A DNA stretch of 58,183 nt from Thermoplasmata archaeon (GCA_021817605.1 JAKAUN010000016.1:1-58183), one strand, 5' to 3'. Shown: positions 7,208-15,054, counted from the first letter of the stretch. Translations and numbers: made by a program. The notes: generated from the sequence alone by a model not told the origin.

Positions 7208-8209
7208 CTATCGAGGAGGAGCCCGCTCGTCCTTCGGAGGAGGGCCCACCCCACCGGACCCCTGCGGGGGCCCGAGCCCGGGCCGCACTGCCTCCCGGTA
7301 CGCCTTCCAGAGGCTGTGGCCACCGATCACCCCCACTACGAGGACGACAAGCACCGTAGCGTAGTCGATCCGGTTCAGGTTCGGCACGGGGTTGCCCGTA
7401 CTCACGTAATAGCCCTGCAGCCAGGGGAGGGCCGCGACGATGGCACCCACGATGATGAACACGAACCCTCCGACGTAGAGGGTGCGGGCCGCGGTCCGAC
7501 GGCCGATCTGCTGGATCTGCACCTCGCTGAGCCTCTTCATCCTGGCGAGACGCGCGAAGAGGGCGCCCGTGAGGATCTGCATCACCATCGTGCCGAGGCC
7601 GAACATCGTGCCGACGAGCGCCGCCCAGCCGACGTTGGGCAACTGCGGGGCGAGAACGAAGATGAGGATGGCAGCGAACCCTCCCACTCCCCAGCCGGCG
7701 ACGAAGCCGTGGACGAGGGCCATGCGGAGAGGCACCGCCCGAACCTTCTCCTCCGGGGGCGGGGCCGTGCCGGCGAGGTAGGTGTGGTGCGTGTGCCCTC
7801 GGAAGAACCGGCCGAACAGGCGCTCCATCCCGCGGTCGAGAGGCAGGTGGATGTCCGAGCCGCGCAGAAGATACCAGCCCGCGAGGAACATCACGACGCC
7901 TACCGCGAGGTAGACGTAGCCGTCCAGATTGTAGGCGGTGTAGACCGCGGCCAGCCCGAGAAAGCCGAGGGCGGTCAGGATCGACCGCTGGACGGTGAAC
8001 CCTGCCGAGAAGGTGAGACCGGCACGAGCGCCGCCGCGGCTGCTGTAGCTCCCGACGGAGTAGCTGAACGTGATGGGCCAGGTGTGCTCGTCGGGCGTGG
8101 CCCCGTGGAGCAGCCCGAGGAGGAATCCGATGGCGAGGATGACAGGGATCGACAGGCCCGCCGCTGAGCTGCCGCCGAACAGGGCAAAGAGCGCGTCGAT
8201 CACCGACAT
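7208..8209 (-). CDS. Nickel/cobalt-type permease (NiCoT/UreH-like)
   Basis: 333 aa from the second Met; the first Met at 8245 lies inside the upstream gene. About seven hydrophobic segments are visible. The first carries GLLHGATPDEH, the H-x4-D-x-H signature by which NiCoT permeases bind Ni2+ or Co2+, and a cytoplasmic loop is His-rich (RGHTHHTY). It probably moves a divalent transition metal across the cytoplasmic membrane; the metal cannot be told from sequence. The start overlaps the end of the DtxR-type regulator by 10 nt, so the two are co-translated and the regulator likely senses the same metal. Confidence 0.78.
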   Translation of the reverse strand: MSVIDALFALFGGSSAAGLSIPVILAIGFLLGLLHGATPDEHTWPITFSYSVGSYSSRGGARAGLTFSAGFTVQRSILTALGFLGLAAVYTAYNLDGYVYLAVGVVMFLAGWYLLRGSDIHLPLDRGMERLFGRFFRGHTHHTYLAGTAPPPEEKVRAVPLRMALVHGFVAGWGVGGFAAILIFVLAPQLPNVGWAALVGTMFGLGTMVMQILTGALFARLARMKRLSEVQIQQIGRRTAARTLYVGGFVFIIVGAIVAALPWLQGYYVSTGNPVPNLNRIDYATVLVVLVVGVIGGHSLWKAYREAVRPGLGPPQGSGGVGPPPKDERAPPR

Positions 8210-8649
8210 AGAGCTCGGCCCCCGGACCGCTCCGGCGTCGCGCACGCCGGGATCGGTTCACCGTGCGGACACGTGGACGGATGGCCCTCGGCGACGCAAA
8301 GACGCTCCACCGTCCGATGGGAAAGCGCAAGGTCGACCTCCCGCGCAGCAGCGCACGTGTCCTCGGGCGACAGACCGAGGCGGCTGAACATGCTCTCCGC
8401 GATGCGGTGGTGGCGACGGTACTCGACGAGCGTCTCCTGCCCCCTGGGAGTGAGCCGGGATTTCCCTCGGTAGCGCCGGACGAGCCGCAGGGCCTCGAGC
8501 TGCGTGAGATGGTCAAGGGCGGACGGCGAGCGGACCCGAAGCGCCTCGGCGACCGCATACAGCGAAGCCCCGCGCTGGGGGGTCTCGGTGGCACGCACCG
8601 CCTCGAGGGCCTCCACCTGACGCCGCGTCAAGCGTTGGAGCGCCTCCAT
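8200..8649 (-). CDS. DtxR/MntR-family metal-dependent repressor
   Basis: 149 aa. An N-terminal winged helix (ASLYAVAEALRVRSPSALDH, LTPRGQETLVEYRRHH) is followed by the dimerisation and metal-binding domain with HHRIAESMF, AAREVDLALSHRTVERLC and the GHPSTCPHGEPIP segment characteristic of this family. It would repress with bound metal. Residues E, C and H of the C-terminal region match metal ligands. It lacks the SH3-like third domain, like MntR. A candidate operator overlaps its own promoter, suggesting autoregulation together with the downstream permease. Confidence 0.9.
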   Translation of the reverse strand: MEALQRLTRRQVEALEAVRATETPQRGASLYAVAEALRVRSPSALDHLTQLEALRLVRRYRGKSRLTPRGQETLVEYRRHHRIAESMFSRLGLSPEDTCAAAREVDLALSHRTVERLCVAEGHPSTCPHGEPIPACATPERSGGRALCR

Positions 8650-8675
8650 ACCCTCCTCCCAACCCTGCGGACAAG

Positions 8676-8692
8676 ATAAGGTAGACCCTAAT
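8676..8692. promoter_or_regulatory. Candidate DtxR-type operator over the promoter
   Basis: An imperfect inverted repeat ATAAGG-TAGA-CCCTAAT lies 27-43 nt before the ATG of the regulator and overlaps the likely TATA region. Archaeal DtxR-type sites are often TTAGG-like inverted repeats. Binding here would block TBP/TFB. The assignment rests on position and symmetry only. Confidence 0.4.
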
Positions 8693-8693
8693 T

Positions 8694-9481
8694 CTAAGCG
8701 TTACCCGAGTGAGGTCTGCCGGGGAGGCCCGCTTCTCGCGGGGGTGGAACTACCCCAGGATCGCCCGGTCTCGGTGCCTCTCCACGATGCGGGCCGAGAC
8801 CGGCGAAGCGTAGCCCGTCAGCTCCGCGGACCGCCGTGCTCCGGATGCTTCTACGCCGCATGCTCTTCCTGGTGGCCGGCGCCGCCGTGAGGCGAGGACG
8901 AACTCGCCTTCCCCATCCTCGAGGCTGCACTCGACCCACGTCACCAGAGCAAACTCTCTCTCCCAAGGCGATTGGCGAGCGATCCTCGAGGTGCTCCGTC
9001 AGCCGGACCCCGGGCGGATCTCGAAGGAGCTGGAACCGAAGCGGGTGATGGTGTTCCCGTTCAAGGTCAGGCCAAGGGTCGCGTGTCACTGCAACCTAGC
9101 AGAGAACCATGGGAGGCAGGGTGAGCTGCGTCGGACGCTCGGCGACATTCGTCGGTCCGGGTGCGACGCGTGGGTGCTCGAGCGCCTGAGGTCGATCTAC
9201 CGGACCCTGCAAATTCGCGGGCTCAACTTCTTCGAACTCGTGCGGGAGGCGTTGCGAGGGAAGGGTGACCCGGCGTTTGCTGCTCCATCAGCCCAACCGC
9301 CAGGCGCATCGCGTGCGCAAAGAGAGCCGTGGCCCTAGCGAACGCCTCGATCCGAGTCTACCTCCCCGGATTCCGAGAGCTACTGAGGGAGGCAGTGGTT
9401 CATCGGGCTCTCGAGCCGCAGCGGGCACGGTACGCCGGTCACCGGCTCGCGACGCCCGAACCTTGGGGCAGGGGCGCCGTC
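8694..9481. other. Gene-poor stretch with decayed sequence
   Basis: Between the DtxR gene and the dienelactone hydrolase no intact gene can be defended. A piece resembling the C-terminus of an IS66 transposase lies within it (annotated separately). Short frames such as a minus-strand one at 8750-8944 and a plus-strand one from a GTG at 9329 to 9490 read partly protein-like but have no family I recognise. The stretch looks like decaying accessory DNA. Confidence 0.45.
9045..9275 (+). pseudogene. Remnant of an IS66-like transposase C-terminus
   Basis: The translation contains CHCNLAENHGRQ, then CDAWVLERLRSIYRTLQ and IRGLNFFELVREALRG. This follows the C-terminal pattern of IS66-type transposases (NxAExxxR, then R-(L/M)-x-S-V-x-x-T-x-R-x-x-G-x-N). 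The upstream catalytic part is missing and the frame is short, so it is a fragment. Assignment to IS66 rests on pattern similarity only. Confidence 0.42.
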
Positions 9482-10462
9482 TCACTTTGACGATACGTTC
9501 AATTCCCGGTCCAAGAAATCGGTCAGGCGCTCCCAAGCGTCCTGGGCCGACGCCTGATGATACACCTGAGGACGGGTATCGTTGAAGAAGGCGTGCATCG
9601 CACCGGGATAGACGTGCTGCTCGAATCGACCGCCCGCCTTCCGCATCGCGTCCTCGAGTTCGGGAACCGTGTCGGTAACCCGGTGATCCTCCCCTCCGTA
9701 CAGTCCCAGGACCGACGCCCGTATCTTCGGGACGTCCTCCAGAGGAGGATTCGCTCCGTAGAACACCACGGCAGCCCGGAGCTCGGAATCCAGGGTGGCG
9801 AGAAGGGCGACCAACCCGCCGCCCATGCAGAATCCGACGGCGGCAACCCTCGAGCCATCGACTTCGCTCCGGCGCCGAAGGTAGCGGGTCGATCCGAGGA
9901 GGTCCCCCGCGAAATCCCTTTGCTGGCGAGGGCTCATCACCCGCACGAGTGTCCGCACCGCCTCTTGCTCAGCAGGGGTGCGCTCGGCCAGCAACGGACC
10001 GAGCTTCGACGGGTCGCGCTGGACCTCGGGCGGCGCTTGCCGAAGCAACTGCATGCCTGCTCCGATATTCTCGGGTTTCATCGCCTCTCGGAGCTCACCG
10101 GTATAGAGGTCGGGGGCGAGGGCTACGTATCCTCGTCGGGCGAGTCGGCCAGCCACATCCCGGATATGGGGGCTCAGGCCCCAGATCTCGTGAACGATAA
10201 CCACAGCGGGCAGCGGCTGGCGTGCCTCGGGGATTGTCAGGACGGCTTCGACCTCACGGCCCTCGCCAGGGAATCGCACTACCTCCTCGCGAGTCAAGGT
10301 GGTCCCCTCCGCCTTCGCCAACGGGACGGAGACTAAAAGCGGGTTCGTCCGCCCGCTCCACGACGCCCCACGCCTCGTCCCAGCGCCGATCCCTTGGAGC
10401 TCAGCCGCCGCCTTGGTGCCCTTCGGCTGCATCCCCTGGGCGCTCCAGCGCTCGAAGGGCAC
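9482..10462 (-). CDS. Dienelactone hydrolase family alpha/beta hydrolase
   Basis: 326 aa from the first ATG; the family-like part begins near residue 50 (TLTREEVVRFPGEGREV), so a shorter start is possible. An alpha/beta hydrolase core is clear: VIVHEIWGLSPHIRDVA with the family Glu, nucleophile elbow GFCMGGG with Cys instead of Ser, Asp in GGEDHRVTD, and His in GAMHAFF. The Cys-Asp-His triad is that of carboxymethylenebutenolidase. An insert of about 50 residues after VALAPDLYTGE is longer than in the bacterial enzyme. Substrate unknown; cytosolic. Confidence 0.88.
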   Translation of the reverse strand: MPFERWSAQGMQPKGTKAAAELQGIGAGTRRGASWSGRTNPLLVSVPLAKAEGTTLTREEVVRFPGEGREVEAVLTIPEARQPLPAVVIVHEIWGLSPHIRDVAGRLARRGYVALAPDLYTGELREAMKPENIGAGMQLLRQAPPEVQRDPSKLGPLLAERTPAEQEAVRTLVRVMSPRQQRDFAGDLLGSTRYLRRRSEVDGSRVAAVGFCMGGGLVALLATLDSELRAAVVFYGANPPLEDVPKIRASVLGLYGGEDHRVTDTVPELEDAMRKAGGRFEQHVYPGAMHAFFNDTRPQVYHQASAQDAWERLTDFLDRELNVSSK

Positions 10463-10785
10463 GGGGAACAGGGAGTTCGGATACCGCTCAGGAGACGGAC
10501 TTGGAGGTCCCGTGCTGAGGGCACTCGACCCGGGCCCTCGGACGTGGAGAAAGGTCTAGAAAGAGCAACCGTCGAGCTGGCGACGGACCCGTTCCTCGGC
10601 GTGATCGGGGAGGGGCTTCGCCTGCCCCAGCCTACCTCCGGCAGAGCCGAAAAAACCCGGCGGAGAAACCCGTTCGTGAAGGGTTGCGATCCGGCTCTTC
10701 GACATCTCCCGCTTCGCGCTGTCGGTGCCGAACGTGGGACAACGCCCAGGCCGGATTGGTCACGGCGCCTCGGACCATAGGCGCG
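10463..10785. other. No gene recognised
   Basis: This 323-nt gap separates the dienelactone hydrolase from the small minus-strand gene next to the transposase. Frames present are Arg/Pro-rich and have no supporting promoter. No repeats or RNA structure stood out. Confidence 0.4.
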
Positions 10786-11019
10786 TCAGGATTCGCGAAC
10801 GTTCGGGCCAGCGGAGGTCTCCCGAGGAGAGCCGAGGTACCTCGAGGGTGCCTGTGCCATGAGCTCGTCCAGTTGCGACGCAACGTCCTTCCGGACGGGG
10901 ACGCCGAGGCCGGGCAGGAGGAGCTCGATCTCGAGGTTCCTCCGCCTGATTTCTAGGCCGTATACGGGACAGGTCCTCCGATCGAGTGCCTGATCTTCGG
11001 CGAGATCCTTCCGTTCCAC
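10786..11019 (-). CDS. Small protein of unknown function beside the transposase
   Basis: 77 aa from a GTG, reading VERKDLAEDQALDRRTC then YGLEIRRRNLEIELLLPG, with balanced composition unlike chance frames here. A TATA-like CATATTG centred about 23 nt upstream fits leaderless initiation at this GTG. In the same frame the reading continues three codons upstream to a stop, so the N-terminus may have been trimmed by insertion of the neighbouring element. It is transcribed divergently from the transposase and the two promoters share a palindrome. I do not recognise a family. Confidence 0.42.
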   Translation of the reverse strand: MERKDLAEDQALDRRTCPVYGLEIRRRNLEIELLLPGLGVPVRKDVASQLDELMAQAPSRYLGSPRETSAGPNVRES

Positions 11020-11040
11020 CGTCAGGTACTTCTACTGGCA

Positions 11041-11066
11041 ATATGTCCCGTAATTACGGGTCATAT
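11041..11066. repeat. 26-bp near-perfect palindrome at the transposase start
   Basis: The core CCCGTAATTACGGG (11047-11060) is a perfect 14-bp palindrome. It extends on both sides as ATATG-T and T-CATAT to 26 bp with a single mismatched pair. It overlaps the transposase ATG at 11065 and the TATA-like element for the divergent small gene. It could be an operator controlling both genes, or the inner part of the left transposon end. Confidence 0.7.
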
Positions 11067-12654
11067 GGCCTTTCGGGAGGTCTACCGCAAGGGGCGTCAT
11101 CACTACCTCTACGAGCGGGAGTCCTACTGGGACCCCAAGCTCCGCAAGGTCCGCAAGCGCACCCTGCGCTACCTGGGACCCTGCGACGCCCGCGGTCGAT
11201 TGCGAGCACCGCCCTCGGTTCGGGTTGACTCGCTTCACTCCTCCTTCCCGGTCGGACCCCTCGCCGTGCTCTACGCCGCCGCCCGGGACCTCCACGTGGT
11301 TGACCGCGTCGAGGAGGTGCTCGAGGTCGAGCGTTCGGAGGCGAGCCTGCTCCTTTCCCTCGCCCTCAGCCAGGCGATCCATCGACTCCCGTTGAGCCGC
11401 GTCCCGGACTGGATCGTCCGTAGTCCTCTACCGCGATGGGAAGCTTTCGATCCCGCCGGTATCGATCGCGCGGTGCTCGACACCGCGCTCGGGCGGCTTT
11501 CCCGCCTCCTCCCGACCCGCGACTGGGACCATCGCGGCTTCGACCTCCAGCGCGTGCTGACCCGAAGCTGGCGCAACGGCTCCCGAGAGCCGGCGACCTG
11601 CTACTACGACATCACCAAGCAGGCGTACTACGGCACGGAGTGTCCGTGGGCCGAGGTGGGGCATGACCCCGCGATCGGCGCGATTGGTTCCGTGGTTGGG
11701 TTCGGGATGGTCGTATCCCGCGACCACCACCACCCCGTTCTCTGTCGCCCGCTCCCGGTGTCGCAGAGCGACTCGGTCTCGTTGGCGACCACGCTCGAGA
11801 TGCTCCGGGGGTTCGGGCTGGGGTCGATCACGCTGGTCGTCAACCGAGGGATCGTCTCGAGGGAGAACGTCACACGCGTGGTCGGGGCCGGCCATCACCT
11901 CCTCGGCATGGTCCGGGGCTGGACGGAGGAGACCCGACGGTATGCCACGCGGTGGACCGAGGAAGGGCTGGAGCGACCGGAGCACGTGGTGGCCCGGTCC
12001 CACGGCAACGCGGCCTATGCCCGAGGGTTCACGGCGCCGCTGTTCGGGCAGCCGAAGGTCCGGGTCGTGGTGGTCTCGGATGCTCGGCGTCGGGTCGAGG
12101 AGCGGCAGAGTCGGGACCTGTTGGTCCAGGAACTGACCGGACACCCTCCTCGGGGTCGCCTGGGCGAGATTCGACACGAGCTGGGACGGGTCGCGGTGCC
12201 CTCCGTGGGCCGCCGAGGGTTTCGGGTCGACCGGGTCGCCCTCGAACGAGAGCGGAAGCTCGACGGGCGGTTCCTCCTGTTCCACACGGACCCCACGGTC
12301 CCGGCGGCCGAGGTGTTTCGGACCTACTTCCAGAAGGATGCGATCGAGAAGGTGTTTCGGACGGCGATGGGACCGCTGTCGCTCGGGCCCCTGCGCTACC
12401 GCCGTCGGGATCGGATCGAGGCGTATGCGACAGTGGTCTATCTGGCGTATCTGCTGTGGAGCTGGTCGCAGCGGAAGCTCGAGTCGAAATACCCGGGGCG
12501 GACGCTGGAGGAGGCGTTCCACACTCTCGGAGAAGTGGCGTGGATCCGGTTTGGGGCGGGGAAATCGGTTCGCGAATGGACGACTCGGCTCACGGAAGAG
12601 CAAGCCGGCCTGCTCTCCGCTCTCGGAGCGATGCCCTACCTACCCGTCCCGTAA
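11065..12654 (+). mobile_element. IS1634/IS4-like DDE transposase with Asn at the second acidic site
   Basis: 529 aa, full length for the family. The first acidic residue is in CYYDITKQAYYG, and the third, Glu, in YFQKDAIEKVFRTA, matching the YxxR/E region of IS4-type transposases. The second site, normally VADRG or VDRG, reads LVVNRGIVSREN: a single G-to-A change in the codon would turn Asp into Asn. No clear terminal inverted repeats were found by eye; a strong palindrome lies just before the ATG. The protein is otherwise intact, so either the change is recent and inactivating, or the catalytic Asp is elsewhere. Confidence 0.85.
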
Positions 12655-12672
12655 GACCTCGGAAAGTCAGGC

Positions 12673-12960
12673 TCAGGGGGTCGACCCGGGTGGGGTAGTC
12701 GAACGGGACCTCGTAGCGGGCGGGTCCCCGCGTCGAGAGACGACCCCCGGCGGGGGCAAAAGGGCGGTCCGCTGGACGAACCCTCCGTTGATCACGGCGC
12801 ACCACCACGAGCAGGCGGGCGACGAGCAGGCGTTCATCCGCTCGGCGCCGCGCCTCTCGGGGCGTTTCCGGAGGTCGGGCGCGGGGCGCCGCGTGTGCTC
12901 GCCGCACATCGGGCAGACCGCGATGTCCAGGAGGGTGGCCGCCCCGGGGGACAGGCTCAC
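12673..12960 (-). CDS. Small zinc-ribbon protein of the cassette
   Basis: 95 aa from a GTG whose last two bases sit inside a GTGA shared with the stop of the preceding gene. A metal-binding pattern is visible: AVCPMCGEH near residue 15, then MNACSSPACSWW about 25 residues later, giving a C-x2-C / C-x4-C arrangement. The C-terminal third is Pro/Arg/Ser-rich and probably disordered. No known family; small zinc-ribbon proteins of this type are common in archaeal viruses and plasmids. It ends 19 nt from the convergent transposase gene. Confidence 0.6.
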   Translation of the reverse strand: MSLSPGAATLLDIAVCPMCGEHTRRPAPDLRKRPERRGAERMNACSSPACSWWCAVINGGFVQRTALLPPPGVVSRRGDPPATRSRSTTPPGSTP

Positions 12961-13204
12961 GGGCGGGCCCCCCTCGGGGCGCGGGAGACGCGGCCGGTCC
13001 CGCCGCACCGCGGGCAGAGCGGCCGGACGAGGCGGGCGAGCGATCGGAGGGTCTCGAAGTCGAGCCCCATCCTGTAGACGTGGGAGTTCAGGGAGGCGGG
13101 GGTGAGGCGGAGCGCGCCCGCGTCACCTCCGGGTCGTCGAGGAGCATCCGGACGATGCGCGCGCGCAGCTCGTGCGAGCGGCGGCTCCCCGAGGCGCTCG
13201 GCAC
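12957..13204 (-). pseudogene. Small zinc-knuckle gene, apparently frameshifted
   Basis: From a GTG at 13204 one frame reads SRRSHELRARIVRMLLDDPE, then hits a stop at 13088. A second frame, open across the same region, continues sensibly as LTPASLNSHVYRMGLDFETL and ends PLCPRCGGTGRVSRAP at 12957. The two halves join if one base is gained or lost near 13115. The second half may instead start at the ATG at 13070 as a 37-aa protein. It is coupled to the following gene by GTGA. The CPRCGGTGR is a DnaJ-type zinc-knuckle motif. Confidence 0.42.
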
Positions 13205-13206
13205 GG

Positions 13207-13356
13207 TCAGTCCCCCCCGTCGTCCCGGAGCGCCTTCTCGACGATGGCGCGTAGCTCGTGGGCCCTGTCCCTCAGGTTCCTCTTCGCGCGCTCGTCGAGG
13301 CGGGCGATGGTGGAGACGGGCAGCTTCGTCGCCACCTGGCGCTCACGTTCGGACAT
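13207..13356 (-). CDS. 49-aa ribbon-helix-helix-like protein
   Basis: The protein reads MSERERQVATKLPVSTIARL and then DERAKRNLRDRAHELRAIV, a short strand followed by two charged helices, which matches the size and pattern of Arc/CopG repressors. It is the first gene of the minus arm of the cassette and is divergent from the plus arm. A TATA-like TTATCA about 18-20 nt upstream (RC of 13371-13376) could drive it. A role as local repressor of the divergent promoters is an inference. Confidence 0.62.
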   Translation of the reverse strand: MSERERQVATKLPVSTIARLDERAKRNLRDRAHELRAIVEKALRDDGGD

Positions 13357-13387
13357 CTGCGGATGATCCCTGATAACTCGGGAGTAG

Positions 13388-13395
13388 TTATAATA
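13388..13395 (+). promoter_or_regulatory. TATA box for the plus arm of the cassette
   Basis: TTATAATA is the most AT-rich octamer in this neighbourhood and lies 24-31 nt before the GTG at 13419, ideal for a leaderless archaeal transcript. The start of the RHH-like gene lies 32 nt away on the other side, so its product could act here. Confidence 0.7.
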
Positions 13396-13418
13396 TCCCG
13401 TGCCGCATGGGGTAAGCC

Positions 13419-13652
13419 GTGAGGGTCCGTTTCCCCAACGGGATCGAGGCCGAGGGGGCGGCGGCGGAGATCGCCGACCTGATCGTCTCGATACAGGAGC
13501 GCGTGAAGAACGGACCGATGGCCCTCCCGGCGCCGGCGGCGGGCCCGGCGGCGGAGGCGCAGGCGGCTCACTCGGAGCGGTGGTGCCCGAGGTGCGACCA
13601 CGAGTTCTCGTCGGCGCAGGCCCTCAGGATCCACCAATTTGGTATGGGGTGA
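13419..13652 (+). CDS. Small protein with a C2H2-like half finger
   Basis: 77 aa from a GTG placed correctly after the TATA box. It reads VRVRFPNGIEAEG, an Ala/Pro-rich linker, then CPRCDHEFSSAQALRIH at the C-terminus. C-x2-C-x12-H is three quarters of a C2H2 zinc finger; the second His is missing because the frame ends five residues later at QFGMG. The 14-bp direct repeat that recurs next to tRNA-Val covers exactly these last codons, so the finger may have been truncated by recombination. The stop overlaps the next gene by GTGA. Confidence 0.62.
   Translation: MRVRFPNGIEAEGAAAEIADLIVSIQERVKNGPMALPAPAAGPAAEAQAAHSERWCPRCDHEFSSAQALRIHQFGMG
13635..13648 (+). repeat. 14-bp direct repeat, copy 1 (CAATTTGGTATGGG)
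   Basis: Identical to the copy at 15764-15777, which runs across the 3' end of tRNA-Val. The distance between copies is 2129 bp and they enclose the genes from 13649 to 15729. A tRNA 3' end paired with a distant copy is the usual footprint of site-specific integration. Only 14 bp are shared, which is short for an att core. Confidence 0.6.
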
Positions 13653-13864
13653 CGCTCGAGGCCGTGCTCGAGCGGCACCTGAACCACGGCGAGTCGACCG
13701 TGCCCGTGAGCGAGGGCGAGTGGGCCGGGCTTCAGAACCTGCTGGCCTTCCGCGGCCGCGTCCGTGCGGCCCACGACAAGTCGCGGGAACAGTCGAGGCA
13801 CCCGTTCTTCGCGGGGCAGCGCCTCCGGCGCCTAATCCGCGAGCTGCTGGAGGAACGCCCCTGA
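13649..13864 (+). CDS. 71-aa basic protein, unknown
   Basis: Starts at the GTG that forms a GTGA overlap with the previous stop; reading VTLEAVLERHLNHGEST, then GEWAGLQNLLAFRGRV and ending GQRLRRLIRELLEERP. It is helical and basic toward the C-terminus, possibly nucleic-acid binding. No family recognised. The stop TGA overlaps the next start as CTGA. Confidence 0.5.
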   Translation: MTLEAVLERHLNHGESTVPVSEGEWAGLQNLLAFRGRVRAAHDKSREQSRHPFFAGQRLRRLIRELLEERP

Positions 13865-15054
13865 CCGCGTGGATCGTCGACGCCCTCAGCGCGTGGGAGG
13901 ACACCGCCCTCGTCCTCGTCACCGTGGTCGGCTCCTACCTGCTCGCCGACACCGTCCTCGGCCTCCGCCCCTCGGCCCCGGGGCGCTCGACGGCGACGCC
14001 CAAGATCACCGTGATCGTCCCGGTCTTCAACGAGCCCGAGGGCGTCCTGCGCCCCGTCCTCGAGGCGTGGAGGCGCATGGACTACCCCGACTACGAGGTC
14101 CTCCTCGCCGACGACAGCGACGTCCCCGTGGACGGCGGGGGGTTCCGCGTGGTGCGCAGGGGGTCCCGCGAGGGATTCAAGGGCGGCGCCCTCCGCAACG
14201 CGATCGCGCAGGCCGACCCGCGCTCCGAGTGGGTCGCCGTGTTCGACGCCGACTGCGTCCCGGCCCGCGACGCCCTCCGGCGCATGGCGTCGCACTTCGC
14301 GCCGGGCGTCGGCGCCGTCCAGGGCTACCAGACGATGGCCCGCAACCGGACGCGCAACCTGCTCACGAGGTTCATCTTCTACGCCCACGCCCTCGCCGAC
14401 CTGCAGCTCAGGGGGAGGACCCGCTACCGCGGGTTCGTCTGCGCCCAGGGGACGGTCCAGGCCTACCGCCTCGAGGCCGTCCGGTCCGTCGGCGGCGTCG
14501 CGCCCTACCTTACGGTCAACGAGGACCTCGACACGTCGTTCCGCCTGCTGAAGGCCGGCTGGCGGATCGTGTTCGACAGCGGGATCGTCGGCGACCACCT
14601 CGCCCCGGAGCGCGTCACTACGTTCTGGAGGCAGCTCGTCCGCTGGACCAGCTCGACCGTCCGCGAGTACCGGCGCCACCTCCCCTCGTTCCTCGCCTCC
14701 GACGGGGCGGGCTCCGTCCGCAAGGCGGACTCGGTCGCCTTCCTCCTGACGTGGACGCTGACCATGATCGTGACCCCCACGCTCTTCTTCATCCCGCTCC
14801 TCGGCGCCCTCGTCGCGCCGCTCCCCCTGTGGTGGACCGCGGGCGTCACGGCGATGCCGTTCCTCCTCTTCGGCGTCGTGGGCGCCACCAGGCGCAGCCT
14901 CCGCGCCGGCGCCGAGGGCGTGCTGCTCTACTTCCTCCTGCTCGTCCCCGGCTTCTTCGTGTCGTGGTACGCGGTCGTCAAGGGCCTCGTCTCCGAGGGC
15001 ACCTTCAACCGTACCAACAAGCTCGTCCACGAGTACGCCGAGGAGCCCGCGTGA
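13861..15054 (+). CDS. Membrane GT2 glycosyltransferase (processive, cellulose-synthase-like)
   Basis: 397 aa. An N-terminal membrane span precedes the GT-A domain: ITVIVPVFNEPEG, DDSDVP, donor site FDADCVP, NEDLDTSF and QLVRW, i.e. the D, DxD, (E)D, QxxRW set of processive GT2 enzymes. Three to four C-terminal hydrophobic segments follow. It polymerises or transfers sugars at the membrane, acceptor unknown. No ATG, GTG or TTG is available near the correct N-terminus; the position suggests initiation at CTG in the CTGA overlap. The neighbouring cupin suggests mannose-derived donors. Confidence 0.87.
   Translation: MTAWIVDALSAWEDTALVLVTVVGSYLLADTVLGLRPSAPGRSTATPKITVIVPVFNEPEGVLRPVLEAWRRMDYPDYEVLLADDSDVPVDGGGFRVVRRGSREGFKGGALRNAIAQADPRSEWVAVFDADCVPARDALRRMASHFAPGVGAVQGYQTMARNRTRNLLTRFIFYAHALADLQLRGRTRYRGFVCAQGTVQAYRLEAVRSVGGVAPYLTVNEDLDTSFRLLKAGWRIVFDSGIVGDHLAPERVTTFWRQLVRWTSSTVREYRRHLPSFLASDGAGSVRKADSVAFLLTWTLTMIVTPTLFFIPLLGALVAPLPLWWTAGVTAMPFLLFGVVGATRRSLRAGAEGVLLYFLLLVPGFFVSWYAVVKGLVSEGTFNRTNKLVHEYAEEPA

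Noticed and set aside
8750-8944. 64-aa minus-strand frame starting MTWVECSLEDGEGE
   Set aside because: Part reads protein-like, but there is no promoter, no family and it lies in decayed DNA.
9329-9490. 53-aa plus-strand frame starting at a GTG (VALANASIRVYLPGFR...)
   Set aside because: Composition is plausible, but it ends inside the 3' end of the dienelactone hydrolase gene and no family or promoter supports it.
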